Shown piece by piece: positions 9,155 through 17,803 of a stretch of DNA of 64,000 nt (within the stretch, counting starts at the first letter, position 1; every line of letters begins with the position of its first letter). The notes beneath the pieces were generated by a model. It saw only the letters and a program-made list of their open reading frames with translations, searched no databases and had not been told where the DNA came from. The position numbers and the translations under genes are program-made. The DNA is from Paracoccaceae bacterium. Lineage in GTDB: Bacteria; Pseudomonadota; Alphaproteobacteria; Rhodobacterales; Rhodobacteraceae. The stretch is taken from positions 456,611 to 520,610 of the forward strand of contig JAMWZC010000003.1 of NCBI GenBank assembly GCA_024304985.1, in the 5' to 3' direction.

Positions 9155-9178
9155 CCCGTCCGGATCTGTCCGGGCGGG
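9155..9178 (+). other. Hairpin between the TRAP binding-protein and permease genes
   Basis: CCCGTCCGG (9155-9163) pairs with CCGGGCGGG (9170-9178), with one G-U pair and a 6-base loop. It lies between dctP and dctQ with no T-run after it. It is best read as a partial terminator or 3' stabiliser that lets the binding protein be made in excess of the permease. Confidence 0.55.
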
Positions 9179-9208
9179 TGTTGCACCAAGAAAGGCAGGA
9201 CCACAGCC

Positions 9209-9769
9209 ATGGCAGGGCAGGATGACACCGGGACGCGGGCCGGCATAGGTGCACCGCTTGGCCCCATCGGAGCAGCGCTGTCCATGGCGGCGGCGGTCTT
9301 GTCCAGTATCGGCACGGTCTGGATCGCGGCGCTGATGTTTCTGGTCGTGGGCGATGTGATCGGCCGCAATTTCATGAATGCCCCGATCACCGGCGTGGCC
9401 GAGATCGCGGCGCGGTCGGTCGTGGCCATCGTGTTCCTTCAGGTGGCCCATGCCATCATGCAGGGGCGGCTGACGCGGGCGGATTTCCTGATCCGGGGGA
9501 TCGGGGCACGGCTGCCCATGGCGCGCGTCGCGCTGGAGCGCAGTTTCGCGATTGCGGGCGCGATTGTCTTTGCGCTGATCGTCTGGGCGTCCTGGGGCAA
9601 GACGGTGGGCAGCTGGACCTCGGCCGAGTTTTTCGGCGTGCAGGGGGTGTTCACCATCCCGACCTTTCCATTCCGGGCCATTACCATCATCGGCGCGTCG
9701 CTGGCCTGTCTGGCCTGCCTCTATCGTGCCGCCCATCTGGACGACAGCGGCGAGGCTGACGCATCATGA
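9209..9769 (+). CDS. TRAP transporter small permease (DctQ family)
   Basis: A 186-residue inner-membrane protein with four predicted transmembrane segments, including LSSIGTVWIAALMFLVVGDVIGR and SFAIAGAIVFALIVWASWG, the DctQ layout. It pairs with the large DctM permease. The AGGA at 9197-9200 is 8 bases from the start. The stop overlaps the dctM start as ATGA (9766-9769). The N-terminal 30 residues are polar and longer than usual. Confidence 0.88.
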   Translation: MAGQDDTGTRAGIGAPLGPIGAALSMAAAVLSSIGTVWIAALMFLVVGDVIGRNFMNAPITGVAEIAARSVVAIVFLQVAHAIMQGRLTRADFLIRGIGARLPMARVALERSFAIAGAIVFALIVWASWGKTVGSWTSAEFFGVQGVFTIPTFPFRAITIIGASLACLACLYRAAHLDDSGEADAS

Positions 9770-11094
9770 CCACTCTTGCCATCGGCTTTGTCCTGATCGT
9801 TCTTCTTGTGGCGCTGGTCCTGCTGGGGATGCAGATCGCCTATGCGCTGTTCGGCGTGGCCTTCATCGGCATCTGGATCATCCGCGACAATATCGACCTA
9901 GGCTTCCGGATGCTGGAGCTGACGGTCTATAGCGGGATTGCGGATTATCTGTTCGCGACCATTCCCCTGTTCGTGCTGATGGGGTTGCTTGTCAGCGTGT
10001 CCAATGTGGGCCGCGACACGTTCGAGGTGGCCGAGGAATTGCTGCGCCGCATGCTTTGTGGTCTGGGCGTGGCGACGGTGGCGGCGAATACGGTCTTTGC
10101 GGCCGTGACGGGCGTCTCCATCGCATCGGCGGCGGTCTTTACACAGGTGGCGGTGCCCGAGATGACGCGGCACGGCTATCGCCCGGCCTTTGCCGCAGGC
10201 ACGGTGGCCGGATCGTCGGTGCTGGGCATGATGATCCCGCCGAGCCTGTTGCTGATCATCTATGGCGTGTTGGCCGAGGTGTCGATTGGCGGCATGTTCA
10301 TCGCCGGCATCGTGCCGGGTCTGCTGATGGCGGTGGGTTTTGTCGTGATGCTGATGCTGATGGCGCTGCTGGCACCGCGGTTCGTCTTTGTCGATGCCGC
10401 CGCCGCGCGGGAGAAGCGGCTGGACCGGAACGGGCCGAAGATGCCGCTGGGCGTCATGCTGTCCAAGCTGGTGCCCATCGTGGTGCTGGTGCTGCTGGTT
10501 CTGGGCGGTCTCTATACCGGGTTTTTCACGCCGACCGAAGCGGGCGGTGTCGGGGCCTTTGGCGCGCTGGTGATCGCGCTGGCGCGGCGCAGTCTGGACC
10601 GCCGCAAGATGTGGGAGGTGCTGAAACAGACCGGCACGATCTCGGTGTCGATCCTGCTGCTGCTGATTGCGGCCAGTTTCTATTCGCGGATGCTGTCGAT
10701 TGCCGGTCTGCCCGCCGCCATTGCCGATCTGGTGCAGGCGGGCGGGTTCAGCCCGCTGGGGTTCCTGTTTCTTTATGCGGTGATCATCCTGCTGATGGGG
10801 ATGATCCTGGACAGCACCTCGATCCTGCTGATCATGGTGCCGATTGCCGCGCCCATTGCGCAAAGCCTTGGCATTGACCTGATGCAGTTCGGGATCGTCA
10901 CCGTCATCGCGGTCGAGATCGGCTTGCTGACGCCGCCCTTCGGGATCTCGGTCTTTACGGTGCACAACACGCTGAACAGGCCGGATGTGAAGGTGGAGCA
11001 GATCTTTGCGGCCACCCTGCCCTTCATCGCGGTGATGCTGGCGGTGCTGCTGCTGGTGGCGCTGGTGCCCGCAACGGCGACGGTGTTCCTGTAG
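9766..11094 (+). CDS. TRAP transporter large permease (DctM family)
   Basis: A 442-residue membrane protein with about 12 hydrophobic segments and the DctM-typical ATIPLFVLMGLL and FTPTEAGGVGAFGAL motifs. It catalyses sodium-driven solute uptake with DctP and DctQ. The length is normal. It is the last gene of this plus-strand run and converges on a second TRAP operon; only about 100 bases separate the two permease genes. Confidence 0.92.
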   Translation: MTTLAIGFVLIVLLVALVLLGMQIAYALFGVAFIGIWIIRDNIDLGFRMLELTVYSGIADYLFATIPLFVLMGLLVSVSNVGRDTFEVAEELLRRMLCGLGVATVAANTVFAAVTGVSIASAAVFTQVAVPEMTRHGYRPAFAAGTVAGSSVLGMMIPPSLLLIIYGVLAEVSIGGMFIAGIVPGLLMAVGFVVMLMLMALLAPRFVFVDAAAAREKRLDRNGPKMPLGVMLSKLVPIVVLVLLVLGGLYTGFFTPTEAGGVGAFGALVIALARRSLDRRKMWEVLKQTGTISVSILLLLIAASFYSRMLSIAGLPAAIADLVQAGGFSPLGFLFLYAVIILLMGMILDSTSILLIMVPIAAPIAQSLGIDLMQFGIVTVIAVEIGLLTPPFGISVFTVHNTLNRPDVKVEQIFAATLPFIAVMLAVLLLVALVPATATVFL

Positions 11095-11197
11095 GCGGAG
11101 CGGGATCGCCCCGCGCGGTGTCAAGGCGCGGCTCGCGCCTCCGCGCGATTGGCCGATCCGCCCCGCGTGTCGGCCATCGCATCCTCACCGTTGCAGA

Positions 11198-12532
11198 TCA
11201 GCGCGCGCCCATCGGCAGGTGCAGGACCAGTGCGGGAAAGACGATCACCAGAAGCAGCGCCGCGATCTGGATCAGAACGAAGGGCATGACCCCCTTGTAG
11301 ATGGTCGAGATCGGGATATCGGGGGCGATGCCGCGCAGGTAAAAGAGCGCATATCCGAAAGGTGGCGTCAAAAAGGACGTTTGCAGGTTCACCGCCAGTG
11401 CGATGGCGAACCAGATCATCACCTGCTCGGACGGCATGCCGAAATCCAGCAGCGCCACGACGGGGGCGACGATGGGGACAACGACCAGCGTGATCTCGAC
11501 CCAGTCCAGAAAGAAGCCCAAGAGGAAGATCAGCGCCATGATGATGAACAGGACCCAATAGGGGTTCGCATCCTCGATATTGAAGATCTCCAGTATCATC
11601 GCGTCCCCGCCCAGACGGCGGAACACGACCGAAAAGATCGAGGCCCCGATCATCACGAACACGATCATGGCCGTGGTCTTGGTGGTCTCGTAGACGGCGC
11701 CTTGCAGGGCCGGGAATGTCAGCTTGCGCGACATCAGCGCCAGCAGCAGCGCGCCCGCCGCGCCGATGGCCGCGGATTCGGTGGGGGTGGCGATACCGGC
11801 GATGATCGTGCCCAGCACCGACAGGATCAGCACGAACGGGGCCAGCAGATCGCGGGTCAGCGCCCATGCGGCGGGCCAGAAGGCGATAGGCTCGACCCGT
11901 TCGGGCGCGGGCACGCGATGGGGCGCGAAGAACGCCACCCCAGCGAGGTAGAGGAAATAGAGTCCGGCCAGCAGCAGCCCCGGCCCGATGGCCCCCATGA
12001 ACAGATCGCCCACGGACAGGCGCATCTGATCGCCCAGAATGATCAGCATGATCGAGGGCGGCAGCAGGATGCCCAATGTGCCCGATGAGGCGATGAGGCC
12101 ACAGGAGAGCTTCATGTCATAGTTCGCCTCGCGCATGGCGGGCAGGGCCATCATGCCCATCATCACGACAGAGGCGCCGATGATGCCGGTCGAAGCCGCC
12201 ATGATCACACCGATGATCGCCACCGCGAAGGCATAGCCCCCCGGCAAGCCGCGAAAGAGGGCGGCCAGCGAACGCATGAGCCGTTCCGCGATGCCCGAGC
12301 GTTCCAGCATCAGGCCCATAAAGACGAACAGGGGGATGGCGACCAGCAGCCAGTTGGTCAGGATGCCCGAATAGATACGCTGCACGCCCATGGACAGAAA
12401 GAGCATCGGCACATCGGCCAGCACGGCAAAAAGGATGCCGACGCCTGCCAGAATGAAGGCTACCGGATAGCCCGAGAAGACGCCCGCCATCAGCGCGAGC
12501 AGCATCAGCATGGGCCACAGATGTTCGGTCAT
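11198..12532 (-). CDS. TRAP transporter large permease (DctM family), second system
   Basis: A 444-residue multi-spanning permease of the DctM family. Start 12532 (MTEHLWPML) overlaps the dctQ stop as ATGA; longer in-frame extensions run back into the dctQ gene and are not real. It shows AIPLFVFMGLMLERSG and TPTESAAIGAAGALLLA, matching DctM, but is clearly diverged from the permease at 9766, so the two systems are not a recent duplication. It belongs with the dctQ and dctP genes to its right. Confidence 0.92.
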   Translation of the reverse strand: MTEHLWPMLMLLALMAGVFSGYPVAFILAGVGILFAVLADVPMLFLSMGVQRIYSGILTNWLLVAIPLFVFMGLMLERSGIAERLMRSLAALFRGLPGGYAFAVAIIGVIMAASTGIIGASVVMMGMMALPAMREANYDMKLSCGLIASSGTLGILLPPSIMLIILGDQMRLSVGDLFMGAIGPGLLLAGLYFLYLAGVAFFAPHRVPAPERVEPIAFWPAAWALTRDLLAPFVLILSVLGTIIAGIATPTESAAIGAAGALLLALMSRKLTFPALQGAVYETTKTTAMIVFVMIGASIFSVVFRRLGGDAMILEIFNIEDANPYWVLFIIMALIFLLGFFLDWVEITLVVVPIVAPVVALLDFGMPSEQVMIWFAIALAVNLQTSFLTPPFGYALFYLRGIAPDIPISTIYKGVMPFVLIQIAALLLVIVFPALVLHLPMGAR

Positions 12533-13101
12533 GACAGGTCCTTCTGGTCTTTGTCCGTTGTGCCGCGCAACAGTTCCACCGCTGTGCCAAGCCCGCGCAG
12601 GAGGCCCATCAGACCCAGAATGGCAAAGGACAGCGGCACCATCGCCTTGATGATCCAGCGGCTGTTCAGCCCGCCCTGGGTCGAGCCTTCGCCGGTCGTC
12701 CATGCGGTCAGGGCAAAGGACCAGCCATACCATGCGATGATCAGGCAGAAGGGCAGCAGGAAGAGAAGATCGCCCAGCATGCGGGTCCACAGACGCTGGC
12801 GCTGCGTCATCATCAGTGACAGGAAATCCACCGCCACATGCTTGTCGTCACGCAGGGCCCATGCGCCGCCGAACAGGACCAGAAGCGCGAAAATATACCA
12901 TTGCAGGTCGAACAGGCCGTTCACCGTCAGGGCGCGGCCCAGAACGGGCAGTTGCGCATCCCACGCCATCAGGGTGTTCAGGCCCATCTTGGCATAGACC
13001 ACCGCGATCAGGATCGAAGCGATCAGCGGCAGGATCAGCCAGCTGACCCATTTGCCGGGCAGGCACAGCAGGTCCAGCAGTTTCGTCAGGATTGCAGGCA
13101 T
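12529..13101 (-). CDS. TRAP transporter small permease (DctQ family), second system
   Basis: A 190-residue inner-membrane protein with four hydrophobic segments and the LFGGAWALRDDKHVAVDF segment typical of the larger DctQ subfamily found with TakP/SmoM-like binding proteins. Start 13101 is supported by GGGGGAG immediately upstream. It is translationally coupled to the dctM gene at 12532. Confidence 0.88.
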   Translation of the reverse strand: MPAILTKLLDLLCLPGKWVSWLILPLIASILIAVVYAKMGLNTLMAWDAQLPVLGRALTVNGLFDLQWYIFALLVLFGGAWALRDDKHVAVDFLSLMMTQRQRLWTRMLGDLLFLLPFCLIIAWYGWSFALTAWTTGEGSTQGGLNSRWIIKAMVPLSFAILGLMGLLRGLGTAVELLRGTTDKDQKDLS

Positions 13102-13125
13102 GTCTCCCCCTCCCCTCGCAAGGAA

Positions 13126-13148
13126 CAGGGCGGCGCGGGGCCGCCCTG
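13126..13148 (-). other. Hairpin between the TRAP binding-protein and permease genes, second system
   Basis: CAGGGCGGC (13126-13134) and GCCGCCCTG (13140-13148) form a perfect 9-base-pair stem with a 5-base loop. It lies between the dctP stop and the dctQ start of the minus-strand TRAP operon, the same position as the hairpin in the first TRAP operon. Confidence 0.6.
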
Positions 13149-13172
13149 CCATTGGTTCAGTCTAGCAAAGGG

Positions 13173-14216
13173 TCAGCGCGGCGGAAGGGCTTGCAGCGCG
13201 CTCCATTCCCCGACCGAGTCCATATAGGCGCGCAGCGATGTCAGCGCCTCGGCGAAGATCGGGTCGTTCTGGGCCTGCTCTTCCAGCACTTCCTCGGATG
13301 CGGCGCGCAGGGCCAGCAGCACCTCATCGGGGAAGCGTTTGATCTCGACGCCGGCTTCGCGGATCGTGGCGATGGCCTCGGCCTGCGCATCGACCTGATC
13401 GTGCAGGTTATAGGCGATGTTGGCGTAGCAGGCTTCTTTCATGATCTCCTGCGTGGCCGCGTCAAAGCCGTTCCAGACATCCATGTTGATGATGAAGCTG
13501 TCCCAGCTTGAGGGCTGATGCCAGCCGGGGAAGTAGTAGTATTTCGTCACGCGCTGGAAGCCGAAGCCCACGTCAAGCTGCGGGGCGGAAAACTCGGCGG
13601 CGTCGATGCGACCGGTTTCGAGGCTGAGGAAGATCTCGCCCGCTGGCACCATCTGGGTATTGGCGCCCAGCTTGGCCATGGTCAGGCCACCAAGGCCCGC
13701 GATGCGCATGTTGAGGCCCTTGAGGTCGTCAACCGTGTTGATTTCCTTGTTGAACCAGCCGCCCGCCTCGGCACCGACCAGATGGCAGGGCAGAACCTTG
13801 ACGTTCAAAGGATCATAAGCCTTCTGGATGATCTCGAGCCCGCCGCCTTCGAACATCCAGGCCAGCGCGATATCGGGGGTCGGGCCGAAGGGCATGGAGC
13901 CCACGAGGTTCGCGACGGGGATCTGTTGCGCCCAGTAGCCGATCCAGTCGAAGCCCATCTGGAGCGCACCCGAACTGACCGCGCCGAACACTTCGAACGG
14001 GGGCACGAATTCGCCTGCGCCATGCACCTTGATAGTGACATCGCCGCCGGTCATCTTCGACACGCGATCCGCCCAAAGCTGCGGGCTGGGGCCGATCGAG
14101 GGCACGTTCAGACCGAAGACGCTTTGCAGGTCATAGGTCTGCGCCTGCGCCACGCCGACGGATGCGCCCGTGGTCATCACAGCGGCCAGAACAGCCGCAC
14201 TCAACACATGTTTCAT
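13173..14216 (-). CDS. TRAP transporter substrate-binding protein (TakP/DctP family)
   Basis: A 347-residue periplasmic protein with a signal peptide ending VAQAQ. The mature part (GPSPQLWADRVSKMTGG, LEIIQKAYDPLNVKVLPC, WFNKEINTVDDLKGL, PGWHQPSS) resembles TakP-like proteins that bind 2-oxoacids or lactate as calcium or sodium salts. Start 14216 follows AGGGAGGAGAAACC. The gene is divergent from the SDR at 14385, with an AT-rich control region between them. The exact ligand is not determinable. Confidence 0.88.
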   Translation of the reverse strand: MKHVLSAAVLAAVMTTGASVGVAQAQTYDLQSVFGLNVPSIGPSPQLWADRVSKMTGGDVTIKVHGAGEFVPPFEVFGAVSSGALQMGFDWIGYWAQQIPVANLVGSMPFGPTPDIALAWMFEGGGLEIIQKAYDPLNVKVLPCHLVGAEAGGWFNKEINTVDDLKGLNMRIAGLGGLTMAKLGANTQMVPAGEIFLSLETGRIDAAEFSAPQLDVGFGFQRVTKYYYFPGWHQPSSWDSFIINMDVWNGFDAATQEIMKEACYANIAYNLHDQVDAQAEAIATIREAGVEIKRFPDEVLLALRAASEEVLEEQAQNDPIFAEALTSLRAYMDSVGEWSALQALPPR

Positions 14217-14300
14217 GGTTTCTCCTCCCTGAAGGTGCCTGCGCGGTCTGGGCCGGCAGGCGGTCTTTGGCACAGCATGGGACTGCCCCTGCCGCTCCCT

Positions 14301-14346
14301 ATTTGTTAGATATAATCAAATACGTTTGCAAGAAACAAATTATTTG
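14301..14346. promoter_or_regulatory. AT-rich divergent promoter with inverted ATTTG/CAAAT repeats
   Basis: This AT-rich patch in an otherwise GC-rich spacer holds ATTTG at 14301 paired with CAAAT ending at 14321, and a tight dyad CAAATTATTTG (14336-14346). A TATAAT hexamer (14311-14316) suits a plus-strand promoter, and TTGTTT-N17-TTATAT can be read on the minus strand. It lies between the divergent dctP (14216) and SDR (14385) genes. The IclR protein at 17804 is the nearest candidate regulator. Confidence 0.45.
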
Positions 14347-14384
14347 CTAGGTACAGCCCAAGGATGAACCGGGGAGGATGGGAC

Positions 14385-15140
14385 ATGACAGAGCGGTTTG
14401 ACGGCAAGGTGGCCGTCGTCACGGGAGCGGCGCAGGGCAATGGAAAAGCCATCGCCACAGCGCTGGCACAGGCCGGGGCCGCCGTCGCCTGCTGTGACAT
14501 GCAGGCCGATTCGCTGGCATCCACCGTGGCCGGGATCACCGCAGCCGGAGGCCGCGCCGTCGCGGTGCCGCTGGACGTGACGGATGCGGCGGGATGTGTC
14601 GCGGCGGCTGAACGGGTGCGCGCGGAACTGGGTGACGCCGCCATTCTGGTGAACAATGCGGGCATCATCCGGCGCACGCCGCTGGACGCGGACAGCTTTG
14701 CCGCCGACTGGGACGCGGTCATGGCCGTCAACACGACCGGCGTGATGCAGGTCAGCCGGGCCTTTCTGGATCAGTTGAAGGCGACGCGGGGCAGCATCGT
14801 CAACCTTGGCTCGATCATGTCGGTGACGGCAGGGCCGGGATTGTCGGCCTATGCCGCGTCAAAGGGCGCGGTGCTGCAACTGACCCGCGCGATGGCCCAT
14901 GACCTTGCCCCCTTCGGCATCCGGGTGAACGCGATTGCGCCCGGCGTGATCGAAACTCCCATGACCGAGGCGACCCGCGCGAATGCCGATGCCATTGGCC
15001 GGTTCATGGCCCATACGCCGATGCGCCGCGTGGGCCTGCCCGAAGAACTGGCGGGGCCGGTCCTGTTTCTGGCGTCAAGCGCCGCAAGCTATGTGACGGG
15101 GGCCTTGCTGCCCGTCGATGGCGGATACCTGTCCGCCTGA
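14385..15140 (+). CDS. Short-chain dehydrogenase/reductase (classical SDR)
   Basis: A 251-residue NAD(P)-dependent oxidoreductase. It shows the cofactor motif TGAAQGNG, the NNAG motif, the catalytic Tyr and Lys in YAASKG, and a C-terminal GALLPVDGGYLSA, all typical of FabG-like SDRs. I prefer the ATG at 14385, which follows GGGGAGG at 14371-14377; an in-frame ATG at 14364 is possible and would add seven residues. It starts a plus-strand run with an FAD oxidoreductase, an exporter and an IclR regulator. The substrate is unknown. Confidence 0.9.
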   Translation: MTERFDGKVAVVTGAAQGNGKAIATALAQAGAAVACCDMQADSLASTVAGITAAGGRAVAVPLDVTDAAGCVAAAERVRAELGDAAILVNNAGIIRRTPLDADSFAADWDAVMAVNTTGVMQVSRAFLDQLKATRGSIVNLGSIMSVTAGPGLSAYAASKGAVLQLTRAMAHDLAPFGIRVNAIAPGVIETPMTEATRANADAIGRFMAHTPMRRVGLPEELAGPVLFLASSAASYVTGALLPVDGGYLSA

Positions 15141-15157
15141 AGGAAGGAATTGACGAG

Positions 15158-16867
15158 ATGACACGCAAGGATGTGGATGTATTGGTGGTAGGTTCGGGTG
15201 CGGGCGGGCTGGCGACAGCTGTCGCCGCCGCCCATCGCCGCCTTGAGGTGCTGGTGGTGGAGAAAGAGCCTGTGTTCGGCGGCACCACGGCGCGGTCGGG
15301 CGGCTGGATGTGGATCCCCGGCAACGGGCCTGCGATGCGCGCAGGTGTGGATGACAGCGCGGCCAAGGCGCGGACCTATCTGGAACATGAGGCGGGCGCG
15401 CATTTCGATGCCCCCCGCGTGGATGCCTTTCTTGAGGCGGGCCCCAAGGCGGTGGCGTTCTTCGAGGACAACACCGCGCTGCAATTCGACCTTGGCCCGT
15501 TCTTCGCCGATTATCATCCCGATGCGCCGGGGGGCATGGACGGGGGCCGTTCCATCGTGGCGCGGCCCTTCGACGGGCGGGAGTTGGGGCCGGAGATAGC
15601 CCGCCTGCGCCCGCCTCTGGCCGAGATCACCTTTCTGGGCATGATGATCGGGTCGGGCAAGGAATTGCTGCACTTCTTCAATGTCACGCGCTCGCCCGTC
15701 TCGGCCTTCTATGTGGGCAAACTGTTCCTCAAGTTCCTGCGCGACATGGCCTTTCATGGGCGGCCGATGCGGCTGATGAATGGCAATGCGCTGGTGGGGC
15801 GGCTGGCGCGGTCGGCCTTTGACAAGGGCGTGCCGATCTGGACCAACGCGCCGGTGCGCGGGTTGATCCGCGACGATGCGGGTCGGGTGATCGGGGCGCG
15901 GGTGGACAGCCCGACCGGACCGGTCGAGGTGATGGCCCGCAAGGGCGTGGTGCTGGCGGCGGGTGGCTTTCCGCAGGATGCGCTGCGCCGCAAGGAACTG
16001 ATGCCCCATGCGCCGAGCGGGCACGAGCACGTCTCGCCCGCCCCTCCGGGCAATACAGGCGACGGGTTGCGTCTGGGAGAATCCGTGGGGGCTGTGGTGG
16101 ATACCACCCTGCCCCATGCCGCGGCCTGGGTGCCGATCTCGCGCCCGCGCCGCCCGGACGGCACCTTGGGCACGTTTCCCCATTTCGTGGACCGCTCGAA
16201 GCCCGGTGTGATCGCGGTCACGCGGTCGGGTCGGCGCTTTGTGAACGAGGCCAATTCCTATCACGATTTCTGTCAGGCGATGGTCGCGCGCTGCCGCGCG
16301 GAAGGTGGCGCGGATGCCGAGATCGCGGCGTGGTTCGTGACGGATCACCGCGCATTTCGCAAATACGGGCTGGGCTTTGCCAAGCCCGCGCCTGTGCCTT
16401 TCGGCAAGCTGATCAAGGATGGTTATCTTTTGCAGGGCAAGACATTGGCCGATCTGGCCGCGCAGATCGGGGCGGATGCGGCGGCCTTGCAAGAGACCGT
16501 GCGGCATTTCAACGAGGGCGCACGACGGGGCGAGGACCCGGACTTCGGCAAGGGCACGACCAGCTATAACCGCTCGCTGGGGGACCCGGATCATGGGCCG
16601 AACCCCTGTCTGGCCCCGCTGGAGACGGGACCGTTCTATGCGGTGCGCCTCTATGTCGGCGATCTGGGCACCTTTGCGGGCCTCAAGACCAATGCCAATG
16701 CGGAAGTGCTGGACGAGGCGGGCAAACCGCTGGGTGGGCTGTATTCGGTGGGCAATGACGCGGCTTCGATCATGGGGGGCAACTATCCCGGTGGCGGCAT
16801 CACATTGGGTCCCGCGCTGACCTTTGGCTATATCGCGGCCCGGCACATGTCCGGCGCCAATGACTGA
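15158..16867 (+). CDS. FAD-dependent oxidoreductase (fumarate reductase/3-ketosteroid dehydrogenase-like)
   Basis: A 569-residue flavoprotein. The Rossmann motif VVGSGAGGLATAVAA and the FGGTTARSGG segment lie near the N-terminus, and GGNYPGGGITLGPALTFGY at the C-terminus closes the FAD site; this pairing marks the FrdA/KstD family of enoate reductases and delta-1 dehydrogenases. There is no signal peptide or haem motif, so it is a cytosolic form. AAGGAAGG at 15140-15147 precedes the start. It overlaps the EamA gene by eight bases. A double-bond oxidation or reduction paired with the neighbouring SDR is likely, but the substrate is not evident. Confidence 0.85.
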   Translation: MTRKDVDVLVVGSGAGGLATAVAAAHRRLEVLVVEKEPVFGGTTARSGGWMWIPGNGPAMRAGVDDSAAKARTYLEHEAGAHFDAPRVDAFLEAGPKAVAFFEDNTALQFDLGPFFADYHPDAPGGMDGGRSIVARPFDGRELGPEIARLRPPLAEITFLGMMIGSGKELLHFFNVTRSPVSAFYVGKLFLKFLRDMAFHGRPMRLMNGNALVGRLARSAFDKGVPIWTNAPVRGLIRDDAGRVIGARVDSPTGPVEVMARKGVVLAAGGFPQDALRRKELMPHAPSGHEHVSPAPPGNTGDGLRLGESVGAVVDTTLPHAAAWVPISRPRRPDGTLGTFPHFVDRSKPGVIAVTRSGRRFVNEANSYHDFCQAMVARCRAEGGADAEIAAWFVTDHRAFRKYGLGFAKPAPVPFGKLIKDGYLLQGKTLADLAAQIGADAAALQETVRHFNEGARRGEDPDFGKGTTSYNRSLGDPDHGPNPCLAPLETGPFYAVRLYVGDLGTFAGLKTNANAEVLDEAGKPLGGLYSVGNDAASIMGGNYPGGGITLGPALTFGYIAARHMSGAND

Positions 16868-17786
16868 GGCGCGCCGGGCCAGGGTCGGCATCGCGCTGGG
16901 GCTGGGGGCAGCGTTCAGTTGGGGCATCTACAACGTCGGGGCCGAGATCGGTCAGGCCAGCGGGTTTCGCCCCGCTGACCTGACCATGCTGCGCTATGGC
17001 GGGGCCGCGCTGCTGATGCTGCCCCTGCTGTGGCTGGCGCGGCATCGCTTGCCGCCGCTTGGGCAGATCGCATGGGTGACGCTGCTGATCGGTCCGCCCT
17101 TTGCATTGCTGTTCAATTTTGGTTTTCAGCGCGCGCCGCTGTCGCATGCGGTGGTGATCGGGCCGGGCATGTCGATGCTGATGGCCAATGCCTTGGTGCG
17201 ATGGCGGGACGGTGTGCCTTTGACCCTGCACCGCAAGATCGGCATGGGCGTGCTGATTGCGGGGCTTCTGGTGATCGCCGCCGATCAGCCCGCGCCGAAA
17301 TCCTGGGGCGGGTCGGTTCTGCTGGGGGATCTGTGCTTTGTCGGATCAGGAAGCCTGTGGGGGATTTACGTCTATCTCATGGGCCGCTGGCGGTTGCCGC
17401 CAATCGAGACCACGGCGGCGGTGGCAAGCCTTGCCACGCTGTGCTTTGTGCCGGTCTACATGATCGTCTGGGGGCTGCCGGTCATGCCTGCGGCGCTATG
17501 GGCCGAGCAGTTCTTCTATCAGGGCGCGATCGGTGGCTGTCTGGCCTTTGTGGTTTTCGCCGCCGCCGTGGGGCGTCTGGGTGCGGGGCGGGCCGCGCTG
17601 TTTGCGGCGCTGGTGCCATCATCGGCGGTGCTGCTGGCGATTCCGCTGACAGGGCAATGGCCAGAACCGCTGCAATGGGCGGGTGTGGTGCTGGCCTCGG
17701 TGGGGCTGATCGTGTCGCTGGACCTGTGGGCGGGGCGCAGGACACCATTGCCGCAGGCCGTGCCGGGCACTAGGTCTGGGAACTGA
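16860..17786 (+). CDS. EamA/DMT family transporter
   Basis: A 308-residue inner-membrane protein with ten hydrophobic segments arranged as two EamA repeats (LGAAFSWGIYNVGAEIG in the first, LCFVGSGSLWGIYVYLMG in the second). The start at 16860 lies inside the end of the FAD oxidoreductase gene (8-base overlap), so translation is coupled. DMT proteins usually export metabolites or amino acids. Here it probably moves a substrate or product of the adjacent pathway, by inference only. Confidence 0.85.
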   Translation: MTEARRARVGIALGLGAAFSWGIYNVGAEIGQASGFRPADLTMLRYGGAALLMLPLLWLARHRLPPLGQIAWVTLLIGPPFALLFNFGFQRAPLSHAVVIGPGMSMLMANALVRWRDGVPLTLHRKIGMGVLIAGLLVIAADQPAPKSWGGSVLLGDLCFVGSGSLWGIYVYLMGRWRLPPIETTAAVASLATLCFVPVYMIVWGLPVMPAALWAEQFFYQGAIGGCLAFVVFAAAVGRLGAGRAALFAALVPSSAVLLAIPLTGQWPEPLQWAGVVLASVGLIVSLDLWAGRRTPLPQAVPGTRSGN

Positions 17787-17803
17787 CAACAAAGGGCGCG
17801 GAT

